56,204 nucleotides of DNA, taken from positions 1 through 56,204 of the forward strand of contig JAZKYU010000061.1 in the NCBI GenBank assembly GCA_045612305.1. The letters run 5' to 3'. Of this stretch, positions 16,673-25,387 are shown piece after piece. Each line of letters begins with the position of its first letter. Position 1 is the first letter of the stretch. The stretch is from HGM04593 sp045612305 (GTDB taxonomy: Bacteria; Bacteroidota; Bacteroidia; Bacteroidales; Bacteroidaceae). The notes below the pieces were generated by a model. It ran no database searches, was not told the DNA's origin, and saw only the letters and a list, made by a program, of their open reading frames with translations. The translations under genes were made by a program, and so were the position numbers.

Positions 16673-17614
16673 TCACACTCTTTTTTTGTTTCGCGGGTGG
16701 TGTTCTATAATCTCCTCGCGCAAACGGGTGCGGTCGAGGTGGGTGTAAATCTCGGTCGACGATATACTCTCGTGCCCTAGCATCGCCTGAATTATTCTCA
16801 AGTTGGCACCCCCCTCGAGCAGATGCGTAGCAAAAGAGTGCCTGAAGGTGTGCGGGCTTATGTTTTTCACTATCCCCACCGCGGCGGCAAGCTCTTTTAC
16901 CACATAGAAGACCATAACACGGGTAAGGCTCTTTTTCTGCCTGGCGCTTATGAAGACAAAATCCTCGTAACCGGGCTTTATGTTTATGTGGCAACGCTCT
17001 TGTTTGTAGGCATCGAGCTCGGCTATGGCACGAGGCGATATGGGGACAAGACGCTGCTTGCTTCCCTTGCCTGTAACTCGTATAAAGCCCTCGGAGAGAA
17101 AGAGGTCGGACAGCTTGAGGTCGCAAAGTTCCGACACACGCAGGCCACAGCTATAGAGCATCTCCATCATAGCTCTGTTGCGCTGCCCTTCGGGCTTCGA
17201 GAGGTCTATAGCGTTTATCATATCGTCTATCTCTTGCAGAGAAAGCACCTCGGGCAGGCGCACACCCATCTTGGGCGACTGTAACAACTCGGCTACACTT
17301 TTTTCTACAAAACCATCGAGCTGCAGAAAGCTATAAAAGGAGCGCAGAGAAGAAACCACGCGAGCCTGCGAGCGAGGGTTTATGCCAACCTCATCGAGAG
17401 CTGCCATAAAGGCGCGCAGGTCGTTAAGCTCGGCTGCAATAAGGCTCTTTCCATCGAGGAAATTTGAGAATTTCTCTACATCACTCACATAGGCCTCTAT
17501 AGAGTTGGGCGAAAGAGACTTTTCGAGCCGCAGATATATGCGATAAAGCTCAAGAGGAGAACTGCTGCGCCCCCTTGATACATCCTTTTTTTTCACATAA
17601 TCTTTGCTACCCAT
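16673..17614 (-). CDS. xerD: Tyrosine recombinase XerD
   Basis: 313 aa. An N-terminal SAM-like core-binding domain (about 20-110) is followed by a catalytic domain with the full set R159, K183, H255, R258, H281 and nucleophile Y290. With XerC it resolves chromosome dimers at dif. No integrase-type neighbours, att sites or phage genes occur here, so this is the housekeeping enzyme. The N terminus carries about 15 extra basic residues. It has its own promoter, divergent from the O-methyltransferase gene. Confidence 0.93.
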   Translation of the reverse strand: MGSKDYVKKKDVSRGRSSSPLELYRIYLRLEKSLSPNSIEAYVSDVEKFSNFLDGKSLIAAELNDLRAFMAALDEVGINPRSQARVVSSLRSFYSFLQLDGFVEKSVAELLQSPKMGVRLPEVLSLQEIDDMINAIDLSKPEGQRNRAMMEMLYSCGLRVSELCDLKLSDLFLSEGFIRVTGKGSKQRLVPISPRAIAELDAYKQERCHINIKPGYEDFVFISARQKKSLTRVMVFYVVKELAAAVGIVKNISPHTFRHSFATHLLEGGANLRIIQAMLGHESISSTEIYTHLDRTRLREEIIEHHPRNKKRV

Positions 17615-17632
17615 AAACCCATAAATTCAATG

Positions 17633-17666
17633 CGAAGTTAGTAATAAACCATAGCAAAAAAGCAAA
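17633..17666 (-). promoter_or_regulatory. Promoter of xerD
   Basis: On the minus strand TTTG (17666-17663), 22 bases, TAACTTCG (17640-17633), 19 bases before the ATG. Confidence 0.6.
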
Positions 17667-17744
17667 TTACAAAAAAAATCTGCCACTTTGCACAAAAAAA
17701 GCAGGCTACCACACGCTCAATTTCTCATTTTCACATAATTATTG

Positions 17745-17752
17745 TATCTTCG
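17745..17752 (+). promoter_or_regulatory. -7 promoter element of the O-methyltransferase-rbfA unit
   Basis: TATCTTCG, 22 bases upstream of the ATG at 17775. It overlaps a longer in-frame TTG extension, which argues for the ATG as the true start. A TTTC at 17721 lies 20 bases upstream. Confidence 0.6.
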
Positions 17753-17774
17753 CACTCAAATTATTATTACCTCA

Positions 17775-18422
17775 ATGAGTATAGACAGCAGGCTCGACGA
17801 TTATATTGCCGCACACAGCAGCCCCGAAGGGGAGTATCTCTACAACCTCTACAGAGCAACAAACATAGAGATACTTAACCCTCACATGGCATCGGGGCAG
17901 GTGCAGGGGCGGTTGCTGAAGTTGCTTGTGAAGATGATGCGTCCAAAAAGAATTTTGGAGATAGGCACATACACTGGCTACTCGGCTATATGTATGGCCG
18001 AAGGGCTCGACGAGGGCGGAAAGCTCTACACCTTTGAGATAGACGACGAGCTCGAAGATTTTACCCGTCGCTGGATAGAGGGCTCTCCCGTAGCCGACAA
18101 GATTGTCTTCACCATAGGTAGCGCGCTGGATATTGTGCCCACGATGAACGAGAGGTTCGACCTTGTCTTCATCGACGGTAACAAACGCGAGTACACCGCC
18201 TACTACGAGATGGCGCTTGCACACCTTAACGAAGGTGGGTGGATTATAGCCGACAACACCCTGTGGGATGGGTGGATAATAGACGACAAACGACAAGACG
18301 CACAAACAAACGGCGTGAGAGCCTTTAACGACTATGTGCGTGCCGACAAACGCGTGGAAGAGGTCATCCTCCCCTTGCGCGACGGGCTCACAATAATTAG
18401 AAAAAAAACAGATAAAGAATAA
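17775..18422 (+). CDS. SAM-dependent O-methyltransferase (COMT-like)
   Basis: 215 aa from ATG; the frame is open 11 codons upstream, but that stretch contains the promoter. The glycine-rich SAM motif is LEIGTYTGYSA, with the acidic residue of motif II in FEIDDELE and the metal-binding region in FIDGNKREY and ADNTLWDG. It belongs to the Mg2+-dependent catechol-type O-methyltransferases; the substrate is unknown and some relatives methylate tRNA or small catechols. Its TAA overlaps the rbfA ATG by one base, so the two are coupled. Confidence 0.88.
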   Translation: MSIDSRLDDYIAAHSSPEGEYLYNLYRATNIEILNPHMASGQVQGRLLKLLVKMMRPKRILEIGTYTGYSAICMAEGLDEGGKLYTFEIDDELEDFTRRWIEGSPVADKIVFTIGSALDIVPTMNERFDLVFIDGNKREYTAYYEMALAHLNEGGWIIADNTLWDGWIIDDKRQDAQTNGVRAFNDYVRADKRVEEVILPLRDGLTIIRKKTDKE

Positions 18423-18757
18423 TGGACAGTACAAGACAAAACAAAATTTCGCGCCTCATACAGAAGGAGTTAAGCGATATTCTATTAAAACTTGCAAAGG
18501 AGACACGCGGCATTATGGTGTCGGTGAGCGTGGTGCGTGTAAGCCCCGACCTCGGCATAGCAAAGGCCTATTTGAGCGTGTTCCCCTCGGAGAAGGGCAA
18601 CGAGGTTGTAAAGCACCTTAACGAGAACATAAAAGCTATACGCTTTGAGCTCGGCAACAGAGTGCGTCATCAGTTAAGAATAATCCCCGAGGTACGCTTC
18701 TACCTCGACGACTCTCTCGACTACATAGAGCACATCGACGAGTTGCTCAAAGACTAA
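18422..18757 (+). CDS. rbfA: Ribosome-binding factor A
   Basis: 111 aa KH-like protein, full family length, that assists late 30S maturation and 16S 5' end processing. The N-terminal RQNKISRLIQKELSDIL helix and the C-terminal VRHQLRIIPEVRFYLDDS segment are typical. It overlaps the upstream methyltransferase gene by one base and is followed two bases later by the permease gene, forming a three-gene operon. Confidence 0.94.
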   Translation: MDSTRQNKISRLIQKELSDILLKLAKETRGIMVSVSVVRVSPDLGIAKAYLSVFPSEKGNEVVKHLNENIKAIRFELGNRVRHQLRIIPEVRFYLDDSLDYIEHIDELLKD

Positions 18758-18759
18758 CG

Positions 18760-20004
18760 ATGAACTTGTCGTTATACATAGCCAAGAGATACCTTTTCTC
18801 AAAAAAAAGCCACCAGGTGATAAACATCATATCGGGGGTGGCTATAGCCGGCGTGACACTTGCCACCGTGGCGATGGTGTGCACCCTGTCGGTTTTCAAC
18901 GGGTTTAAGGAGTTGGTGGCCAAGCAATTTACCGCCTTCGACCCCGACATAAAAGTTACGGCTATGCAGGGAAAAAACTTTGTTTTCGACGAAGAGACAC
19001 GCACTGCACTGCAGCAACAGCCTTGCCTGCAGGTTGTGTCGGCAGCCATAGAGGACAAAGTTATGGTGCAGTATAACGGCAAGCAGACCATGGCCACCAT
19101 AAAGGGTGTTGAGGAGAACTTCAAACTACTTACCGACATAGAAGGTAGCCTAGTGGGGCGCGGCCGTTTTCTTTTAAGCGACAGCATAAACAGCTACGCG
19201 GTACCGGGCTTGGGTATTTTGAGCACGCTTAATAGCGGGCTGTACCACGTTGCTCCGCTCGAGATATATGCCCCAAAGAGAAAAGCAAAAATAAATTTCT
19301 CGCAACCTGCTGCAAACTTCAAAAAAGGAAAGCTACAATCGTCGGGGCTAGCCTTTCTCACCAACCAACCAAAGTACGACGAGGGGTATATCCTCACATC
19401 GGCCCGCTTTGCAAGAGAAATCTTCGGCCGAGCCGACAACGAGGTTACAAGCCTCGAGATTAAGCTTGCCGACGGGCATAGCGCAAGCGAAGCAAAAGAG
19501 GCTATAGCCGGCATACTTGGTGAGGGATTCAACTTGGAAGACCGCTACGAGCAACAAAAAGATATATTCAAGGTTATGAGGATAGAGAAGTTTATATCCT
19601 ATATCTTCCTCTGTTTCATACTGCTCATAGCTTGCTTCAATATCATAGGCTCGCTATCGATGCTCATTCTGGAGAAACGACAAAATATGGACACCCTGCG
19701 TTCCTTGGGTGCCACAAAAAAGATTATAACAAATATTTTTGTCTTCGAGGGGAGTATAATATCGGCTATAGGAGCCTTGGGAGGCATAGCCTTGGGGCTT
19801 GTTATATGCCTGTTGCAACAAAAATTTGGGTTGCTGTCGCTGGGCGATGCGGCCGACGGCTTCATTGTGAGCAGCTACCCTGTAAAAGTTGAGCTTGCAG
19901 ACGTTGCAACAATCTTCTTCACCGTGCTTGCCGTGGGGCTTGTTGCCGTGTGGTTGCCGGTAAAAATACTTACAAAAAACTTTTTAGGCAGGAACGAGGA
20001 ATAA
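18760..20004 (+). CDS. LolC/LolE-like ABC transporter permease
   Basis: 414 aa with one N-terminal transmembrane helix (about 24-46), a large periplasmic MacB-like domain (about 47-270), and three C-terminal helices (about 276-296, 322-350 and 380-402) of the FtsX-like permease family. The IAKRYLFSKKSHQVINIIS start is typical of lipoprotein-releasing LolC/E permeases in Bacteroidota. It would extract lipoproteins from the inner membrane with a LolD ATPase, not encoded here. Its stop lies one base from the murI stop on the other strand. Confidence 0.88.
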   Translation: MNLSLYIAKRYLFSKKSHQVINIISGVAIAGVTLATVAMVCTLSVFNGFKELVAKQFTAFDPDIKVTAMQGKNFVFDEETRTALQQQPCLQVVSAAIEDKVMVQYNGKQTMATIKGVEENFKLLTDIEGSLVGRGRFLLSDSINSYAVPGLGILSTLNSGLYHVAPLEIYAPKRKAKINFSQPAANFKKGKLQSSGLAFLTNQPKYDEGYILTSARFAREIFGRADNEVTSLEIKLADGHSASEAKEAIAGILGEGFNLEDRYEQQKDIFKVMRIEKFISYIFLCFILLIACFNIIGSLSMLILEKRQNMDTLRSLGATKKIITNIFVFEGSIISAIGALGGIALGLVICLLQQKFGLLSLGDAADGFIVSSYPVKVELADVATIFFTVLAVGLVAVWLPVKILTKNFLGRNEE

Positions 20005-20005
20005 A

Positions 20006-20851
20006 CTATTCGAGCACAACGTGCTCTACCTCAATGTTTTGTTCTAGATAACGCGAAGCCTGCTCGCGGAAACTATTATCAGACTCTGTTGTTCCAAAAA
20101 CCGTTCTACCACCTTTTGAGCATAGCGCATCAATCTCGGGGTGACGGCTTAAGTAGTCTTTAAGCGATGCTGCAACCGCTGCGCCCTGGGTAAGCACCTT
20201 AACGCCCTGTGGCACAAACTGTTTAATTTTGTCTATGAGCATAGGATAGTGTGTACAACCAAGTATTATGGTGTCTATCTGCGGGTCACGAGACAAAAGA
20301 TTATCGATGTGGCGTTTAACAAAATAATCGGCACCCAAGCTGTTGTGCTCGTAGTTCTCGACAAGAGGCACCCACATAGGGCAGGCCTCGGCGGTAACAA
20401 CCACATCGGGATAAAGTTTCTGAATTTCAAGAGGATAAGAGTTTGACTTAACCGTACCTGCCGTGGCAAGTATACCCACGTGACGGCTCAACGTAACATC
20501 GCCTATAATTTCGGCTGTGGGGCGTATTATACCAAGCACCCTGCGATGCGGCGCTATAACAGGCAGGTCGACCTGCTGTATCGAGCGCAAAGCCTTTGCC
20601 GAAGCTGTGTTGCAGGCAAGGATAACCAAATGGCAACCTTGCGAGAAGAGGTGCTTCACACACTGACGAGTAAACTCGTACACCACATCGAAAGAGCGGG
20701 TACCATAGGGGGTGCGGGCGTTGTCGCCAAGATAGAGATAGTCGTACTGCGGCAACAAGCTCTGTATCTCACGATATATTGTGAGACCACCGTAGCCCGA
20801 GTCGAAAACACCTATCGGGCCGGCTATCTTATCTTTGTTGTTGCCAAACAT
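20006..20851 (-). CDS. murI: Glutamate racemase
   Basis: 281 aa. It converts L- to D-glutamate for peptidoglycan. The catalytic cysteines are in ACNTAS and GCTHYP, and the N-terminal GVFDSGYGGLT motif is intact. It is the last gene of the bamA-ompH string, a neighbourhood known across Bacteroidales, and lies 13 bases after the third ompH-like gene. Confidence 0.95.
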   Translation of the reverse strand: MFGNNKDKIAGPIGVFDSGYGGLTIYREIQSLLPQYDYLYLGDNARTPYGTRSFDVVYEFTRQCVKHLFSQGCHLVILACNTASAKALRSIQQVDLPVIAPHRRVLGIIRPTAEIIGDVTLSRHVGILATAGTVKSNSYPLEIQKLYPDVVVTAEACPMWVPLVENYEHNSLGADYFVKRHIDNLLSRDPQIDTIILGCTHYPMLIDKIKQFVPQGVKVLTQGAAVAASLKDYLSRHPEIDALCSKGGRTVFGTTESDNSFREQASRYLEQNIEVEHVVLE

Positions 20852-20864
20852 AACTTTTTCTCTC

Positions 20865-21533
20865 TTACTCTTCTACAATTTGTATTTCTTCGCTGGTAGT
20901 GTTCTCTTCAGCTATAGAGGTGGTGTCAACAGCTTCGCTGGTAGCCTTCTCGGTAGTTGAAGCGGCGTCGGCAGCCTCGCTTTCAGCACCCTCCTCAACC
21001 GACACAAATTCTCTTGTTTTTTCAACCTGTTTGGGCGATATAACCTCTTGAATAACAAGGTCTGTTATATTTACTCCAAAGTTGTGGTTTACAAAGCGAT
21101 ATACCTCTTTGTCGGTATCTATAGCATACGCAAGATTGTTGCGCAAGCACACACTCTCTATGGCGGTATCTATCTTCTGCACGATGGGAGAGAACAATGA
21201 GTCGTGTGCCTGAACAAGGTACTCCTTGAGCTCGTCGCGAAGCACAACTATGCGGTCGACCATCTCTTGCAACTCTTTTTGGCGTTTGCGCAAGATGGGC
21301 TCGGGGAAGCTCTGCTGACCGTCTAGGAAAGATACATAAGCACGGGTTAAGGTCTCCTCGCTATGCTCTATTTCTTGGTCGCAAAGAGCAACAAGAGCAT
21401 CGTACTCCTCCTGTGCTACACGCGCCTCGGGGAGGGCGTTCATAACCTCTTTAAGACCAAGGTAACCAAACTCTGTGTTCTGTGCCTGCAACATCAGAGG
21501 CACAAAAAGTAGAACAAAAAACAGTTTACGCAT
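20865..21533 (-). CDS. OmpH/Skp-like chaperone, long acidic tail (third copy)
   Basis: 222 aa. Signal peptide, then a coiled-coil Skp-like region (about 20-170) matching the two upstream copies. A further 50 or so residues are rich in E, T, S and A (from VSVEEGAESE to the end), which the other two copies lack. Skp-type proteins carry unfolded outer membrane proteins across the periplasm to BamA. A strong hairpin separates it from copy two, so it may be expressed at a different level. Confidence 0.85.
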   Translation of the reverse strand: MRKLFFVLLFVPLMLQAQNTEFGYLGLKEVMNALPEARVAQEEYDALVALCDQEIEHSEETLTRAYVSFLDGQQSFPEPILRKRQKELQEMVDRIVVLRDELKEYLVQAHDSLFSPIVQKIDTAIESVCLRNNLAYAIDTDKEVYRFVNHNFGVNITDLVIQEVISPKQVEKTREFVSVEEGAESEAADAASTTEKATSEAVDTTSIAEENTTSEEIQIVEE

Positions 21534-21562
21534 TTATATATGTTTGCTTCTTGTAATTATAC

Positions 21563-21613
21563 AATTTTAAGAGGCTGCCCGAAGTTCTGCTTCTTGCACA
21601 GCCTCTTAAAATT
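21563..21613 (-). terminator. Long hairpin between ompH copies two and three
   Basis: Stem of about 15 bp (21563-21577 with 21599-21613) enclosing 21 bases, 16 bases past the copy-two stop. It lacks a U-tract beyond the A/T base of the stem. It could be a leaky terminator or an mRNA-stabilising or processing element in the operon. Confidence 0.55.
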
Positions 21614-21629
21614 TTTATCTGTCAAATTA

Positions 21630-22142
21630 TTACTTTGCAGCTATACCAAGCTTCGCCTTAACTTTTGCGTCGAGGTTGTCGCAGAGAGTCTCGCTGATGT
21701 AGGGGATACCACTTGAGATATCGAAAACGCAGATGTAACCACCCTCGCGACCGACAGCCTGAATAGCGGTCTGCAGAACATCGTTAACCTCGGCAAGCTT
21801 TGTCTCCTGTGCCTGACGCAAGTTTTGAACGCTCTCCTGCTCATACTGCTGCATGCGTGTGTACAACTCCTGCAACTCACGCTCACGACGCTGAAGTATG
21901 CTAGCGGGGAGAGAATCTTTTACCTGCTCAAAAGCAACACCCTTCTTCTCGAGCTCGGTGCGCAAGCGGTCAAACTCGTCAGAATATTGTTTCTGCAAAG
22001 TTTGCAAGTCGTTCTGTGCCTTTGTATACTCGGGCATAATCTGAACTATTGAAAGTGCGTTAACATAACCGAACTTCTGTGCACTCTGCGCAAAAAGGCT
22101 CAAGGGAGCCATCATCAAAATTAAAATAAGAATCTTTTTCAT
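21630..22142 (-). CDS. OmpH/Skp-like periplasmic chaperone (second copy)
   Basis: 170 aa, typical length. Signal peptide (about 1-19, LFAQS), followed by FGYVNALSIVQIMPEY, the usual OmpH start, and a long charged coiled coil. It is predicted to be a trimeric periplasmic holdase for outer membrane proteins. Its own promoter lies inside the 3' end of copy one, so it can be transcribed apart from bamA. Confidence 0.9.
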   Translation of the reverse strand: MKKILILILMMAPLSLFAQSAQKFGYVNALSIVQIMPEYTKAQNDLQTLQKQYSDEFDRLRTELEKKGVAFEQVKDSLPASILQRRERELQELYTRMQQYEQESVQNLRQAQETKLAEVNDVLQTAIQAVGREGGYICVFDISSGIPYISETLCDNLDAKVKAKLGIAAK

Positions 22143-22188
22143 TGTTTTATTTATTTAATATTATTCACATTTTAAACAAGTTTGGTTA

Positions 22189-22218
22189 CAAAGGTAGAGA
22201 TTTAATTTGAATAACCAA
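22189..22218 (-). promoter_or_regulatory. Internal promoter for ompH copy two
   Basis: On the minus strand TTG (22218-22216), 19 bases, TACCTTTG (22196-22189), 47 bases before the ATG. The upstream box lies in the last codons of copy one. Confidence 0.65.
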
Positions 22219-22717
22219 GTTTAGCAAGCACCTCATTGCTTATGTCGACCTTGGGCGTGGCATATATTATGCTCCCTGCCGACGCTCTGTCGACAACCAT
22301 AGAGTACTTTTTGTTCTCGCAAATCTCTTTCACGGCGTTGTAAATCTCGTCTTGTATGGGCGCCATAAGACTCTCGCGCTTTTTAAAGAGCTCGCCGTTA
22401 GGGCCAAAGTAGAGGCGTTTAAGCTCGCTGGCCTGTTTCTCTTTTTCGAGTATTTCTTCTTCGCGTGCTTTGCGCTGCTCGTCGGAGAGAAAAGCCGACT
22501 CGCTTTGATACTTTTTGTACAACTGTTCGGCCTCGAGCACAAGGTTATCTATCTCGGCCTGCCATCTTTTAGATTGTTGCGACATCTGCTCGTTGGCACG
22601 TTCATAGGCCGGAATATTTTTCAATATATACTCCATATCTATGAGAGCAAACTTCTGTGCCTGCGCAGCCATAACCGAGAAGAGAGCAAACAATGCAACC
22701 ATATATACCTTTTTCAT
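22202..22717 (-). CDS. OmpH/Skp-like periplasmic chaperone (first copy)
   Basis: 171 aa. Signal peptide (about 1-20), then FALIDMEYILKNIPAYERAN and a coiled-coil tentacle region rich in K, E and Q. It starts 12 bases after the bamA stop and is therefore probably co-transcribed with bamA, its expected client acceptor. Confidence 0.92.
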   Translation of the reverse strand: MKKVYMVALFALFSVMAAQAQKFALIDMEYILKNIPAYERANEQMSQQSKRWQAEIDNLVLEAEQLYKKYQSESAFLSDEQRKAREEEILEKEKQASELKRLYFGPNGELFKKRESLMAPIQDEIYNAVKEICENKKYSMVVDRASAGSIIYATPKVDISNEVLAKLGYSN

Positions 22718-22729
22718 AACTATACTTTT

Positions 22730-25387
22730 TTAAAATTCCTGACCTAATACAAAGTGGAAGTGACTGCCGCTGTACTGTGTTGAGCCAAATACATCGTCGA
22801 AGCCGTACGCCCAGTCGAGACCTATGAGACCTATCATCTGCAAGAAGACGCGTATACCCACGCCGGCACTACGCTTGAGGTCGAAGAGGTTGAACTTGGA
22901 AGCGTCGTTCCAGGCGTTACCACCCTCAACAAAAGCAAGACCATAAATTGTGGTAGAGGGTTGCATCAAGAAGGGGTAGCGCAACTCAACACCTATACGA
23001 GTGTAGGCATAACCTTCGTAACCATAAGGGGTGAGGCTTCCGTTCTCGTAACCACGCAAAGAGACCATATCGGTGGCGTAGTTATAAGAGTAGCTACCGC
23101 TCATACCGTCGCCACCCACATAGAATGTTTCGAAGGGCGACTTTTTGTTCTTGTCGTAACTGCCCAAGAGACCAAAATCGGCACGGGTCATGAGCACAAG
23201 GTTGCGTTTGCCCGATGTGAGCGAGGTGTATGTCTTGCTACGGAACTTAAACTTGTAATACTCTATCCACTTATGCTTGTCGCGGAGCTCGCTCTTGTAA
23301 GAGGGGCTCTTGGTGTTGCTGGCAAGCGATGCGTAGTCCTTGCCATCGAAAAGCGAGTAAGGCGGTGTGGCAGAGGTCTGCAACGAAAACTCCGAGCCTT
23401 GACGCGGGAAGAGGGGGTTGTCGATAGAGCTACGCGACAAGGTGAGAGTGAGGTTTATATTGTTACAGTTACCGTCGGTTATGAGGAAGTACTGCCAGTC
23501 TTTCAACGAGTAGAGCTGATAGTTCAACTCGGCCGAAAGTGAGAAGTGGTCGTCGGGCCACTTGAGGCGACGGCCCCAACCGATTGAGAAACCATACATC
23601 TTTATGTACTTGTCGGGGTCGTAGTACGAAGCCATATTGTTGTAACCGCTACCATAGTTGTTATAGTTTCCGTAACCATAGAGGTAGTTGTTATAGTTGT
23701 TATAGTAGGCCGAATTATAGTAGCTGTCGGCTACGTCGGTCTGTATCGACATAAAGGCCGACACAGAGAAAGAGTTGGGGCGTTTGCGACCAAACCAAGG
23801 GTCGAAGAACGACACGCTGTAGGCTTGGTAGTACTTTCCGTTAGATTGTGCGCTCAACGTTACAGTTTGTCCGTCGCCCTGCGGCAAAATACCACGACGC
23901 ATAGCTCCCTTGCGAAACATATTGCGCATAGAGAAGTTGGTGAGCTTGAGCGAGAGCTTACCTATGACACCTGTCTGGCCATAACCAGCCGACAGCTCTA
24001 TCTGGTCGCTACTCTTTGTTTCGAGGCCCCAGTTAATATCCACGGTACCCGACTCTCTATTGGGAACAACATCGGGTTTTATGGTTTCGGGATTAAAGTG
24101 CCCAAGGTTGGCTATCTCGCGATAAGAACGTTCGAGGGCGCTCATCGAGAAGAGGTTACCGGGGATAGTGCGAAGCTCGCGACGCACAACCTCTTCGTAA
24201 AGGCGCTCGTTACCCGTGATGCGCACTCTATTTATGGTAGCTTGTGCACCCTCGGACATACGAAGTTCCAGGTCTATTGAGTCGTTTACAACGCTCACCT
24301 CTATGGGCAATATATCGAAGAAGACATAACCCTGGTTGTAGTATTCGTTCTTCACACCGTCGTCGTCGGAGAAGAGGCGTTTGTCGAGCTCTGTTTGGTT
24401 ATACACATCTCCGGGCTTCAGGCGCAGGAGAAAATCGAGATATGCGGTGGAGAAGACACTGTTACCCACCCACTTTATGCTGCGTATGTAGTATTTGTTA
24501 CCCTCTTCGATGTCGATGTATATATCCACACTCTTGTTGTCGTGGGGCACAACGCTGTCGGAGATAATGCGAGCATCGCGGAAACCATACTCGGCGTAAC
24601 GCGAGAGAATGTTTTCTTTATCCTCGGCATACTGCTCGGGAACAAAGTTCTTTTTTCTGAAGATGGTCTTCTGCAAGTTGCTCCAACGCATCTTTTCGCG
24701 CGTTTTCATCGCATATTTTATCTTCTTCAAGGGTACCTCTTTAACACCGTTTATGTATATGCGGTTTACCTTGACTTTCTCCTTTTTATCGACATTTACA
24801 TCGACTATAACCTGGTTGTCGGCTGTAACGTCGGGACGCTGACGTATTATAACATCGGCGTTGCGGTAGCCCTTGTCCTCGAAATACTCCTTCACAACCT
24901 GCGTTGCGCGGTCTACCATATTGGGCGTAATTTGGTTACCTTTTCTAAAACTCAGCTTTAGCTCCAAGTCCTCGCGCTCGCTCTTTTTCATACCGTTGTA
25001 GTTTATTTGCGAGATACGCGGTCTTTGTTTTAGGTTTATACCCAAATATATTTTATCGCCTATAATACTGTCGGCCTCTATGCTCACATCGGCAAAAAGG
25101 CCGTGTTTCCAGAAATTCTTCACAGCCGTAGTGATAGCCTCGCCGGGCACCTCGATAACATCGCCCACAGAGAGCCCCGAGATTCCTATGATGAGATAGG
25201 GCTCGTAGTTATCAACACCTGTGAGGTTTATACCACCGATGGTGTAGGTGTGCGATTTGTCGGTATATAGAATTGTGGGTTTTATAATGGTTTCCTGCGC
25301 CGTTACTTGCAAAGCTGCAAACAGCGACAACATTATAAAAAGAGTTTTCGGGAACGAAAAATATTTCATCTTTAAATTTATTTTCAT
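22730..25387 (-). CDS. bamA: Outer membrane assembly factor BamA
   Basis: 885 aa. Signal peptide, five POTRA domains (about 50-460) and a C-terminal 16-strand barrel ending in GSHFHFVLGQEF. It inserts beta-barrel proteins into the outer membrane. The start ATG overlaps the uppS stop by four bases (ATGA), which fixes the first methionine. The barrel has a conspicuous Tyr/Asn-rich stretch (about residues 553-590), probably an extracellular loop. The neighbourhood uppS-DUF6089-bamA-ompH-murI is conserved in the order. Confidence 0.95.
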   Translation of the reverse strand: MKINLKMKYFSFPKTLFIMLSLFAALQVTAQETIIKPTILYTDKSHTYTIGGINLTGVDNYEPYLIIGISGLSVGDVIEVPGEAITTAVKNFWKHGLFADVSIEADSIIGDKIYLGINLKQRPRISQINYNGMKKSEREDLELKLSFRKGNQITPNMVDRATQVVKEYFEDKGYRNADVIIRQRPDVTADNQVIVDVNVDKKEKVKVNRIYINGVKEVPLKKIKYAMKTREKMRWSNLQKTIFRKKNFVPEQYAEDKENILSRYAEYGFRDARIISDSVVPHDNKSVDIYIDIEEGNKYYIRSIKWVGNSVFSTAYLDFLLRLKPGDVYNQTELDKRLFSDDDGVKNEYYNQGYVFFDILPIEVSVVNDSIDLELRMSEGAQATINRVRITGNERLYEEVVRRELRTIPGNLFSMSALERSYREIANLGHFNPETIKPDVVPNRESGTVDINWGLETKSSDQIELSAGYGQTGVIGKLSLKLTNFSMRNMFRKGAMRRGILPQGDGQTVTLSAQSNGKYYQAYSVSFFDPWFGRKRPNSFSVSAFMSIQTDVADSYYNSAYYNNYNNYLYGYGNYNNYGSGYNNMASYYDPDKYIKMYGFSIGWGRRLKWPDDHFSLSAELNYQLYSLKDWQYFLITDGNCNNINLTLTLSRSSIDNPLFPRQGSEFSLQTSATPPYSLFDGKDYASLASNTKSPSYKSELRDKHKWIEYYKFKFRSKTYTSLTSGKRNLVLMTRADFGLLGSYDKNKKSPFETFYVGGDGMSGSYSYNYATDMVSLRGYENGSLTPYGYEGYAYTRIGVELRYPFLMQPSTTIYGLAFVEGGNAWNDASKFNLFDLKRSAGVGIRVFLQMIGLIGLDWAYGFDDVFGSTQYSGSHFHFVLGQEF

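Noticed and set aside
16673..17614. xerD-like gene as a mobile-element integrase
   Set aside because: Only housekeeping genes surround it and no att-like repeats or excisionase are seen; the length and motifs fit the chromosomal XerD.
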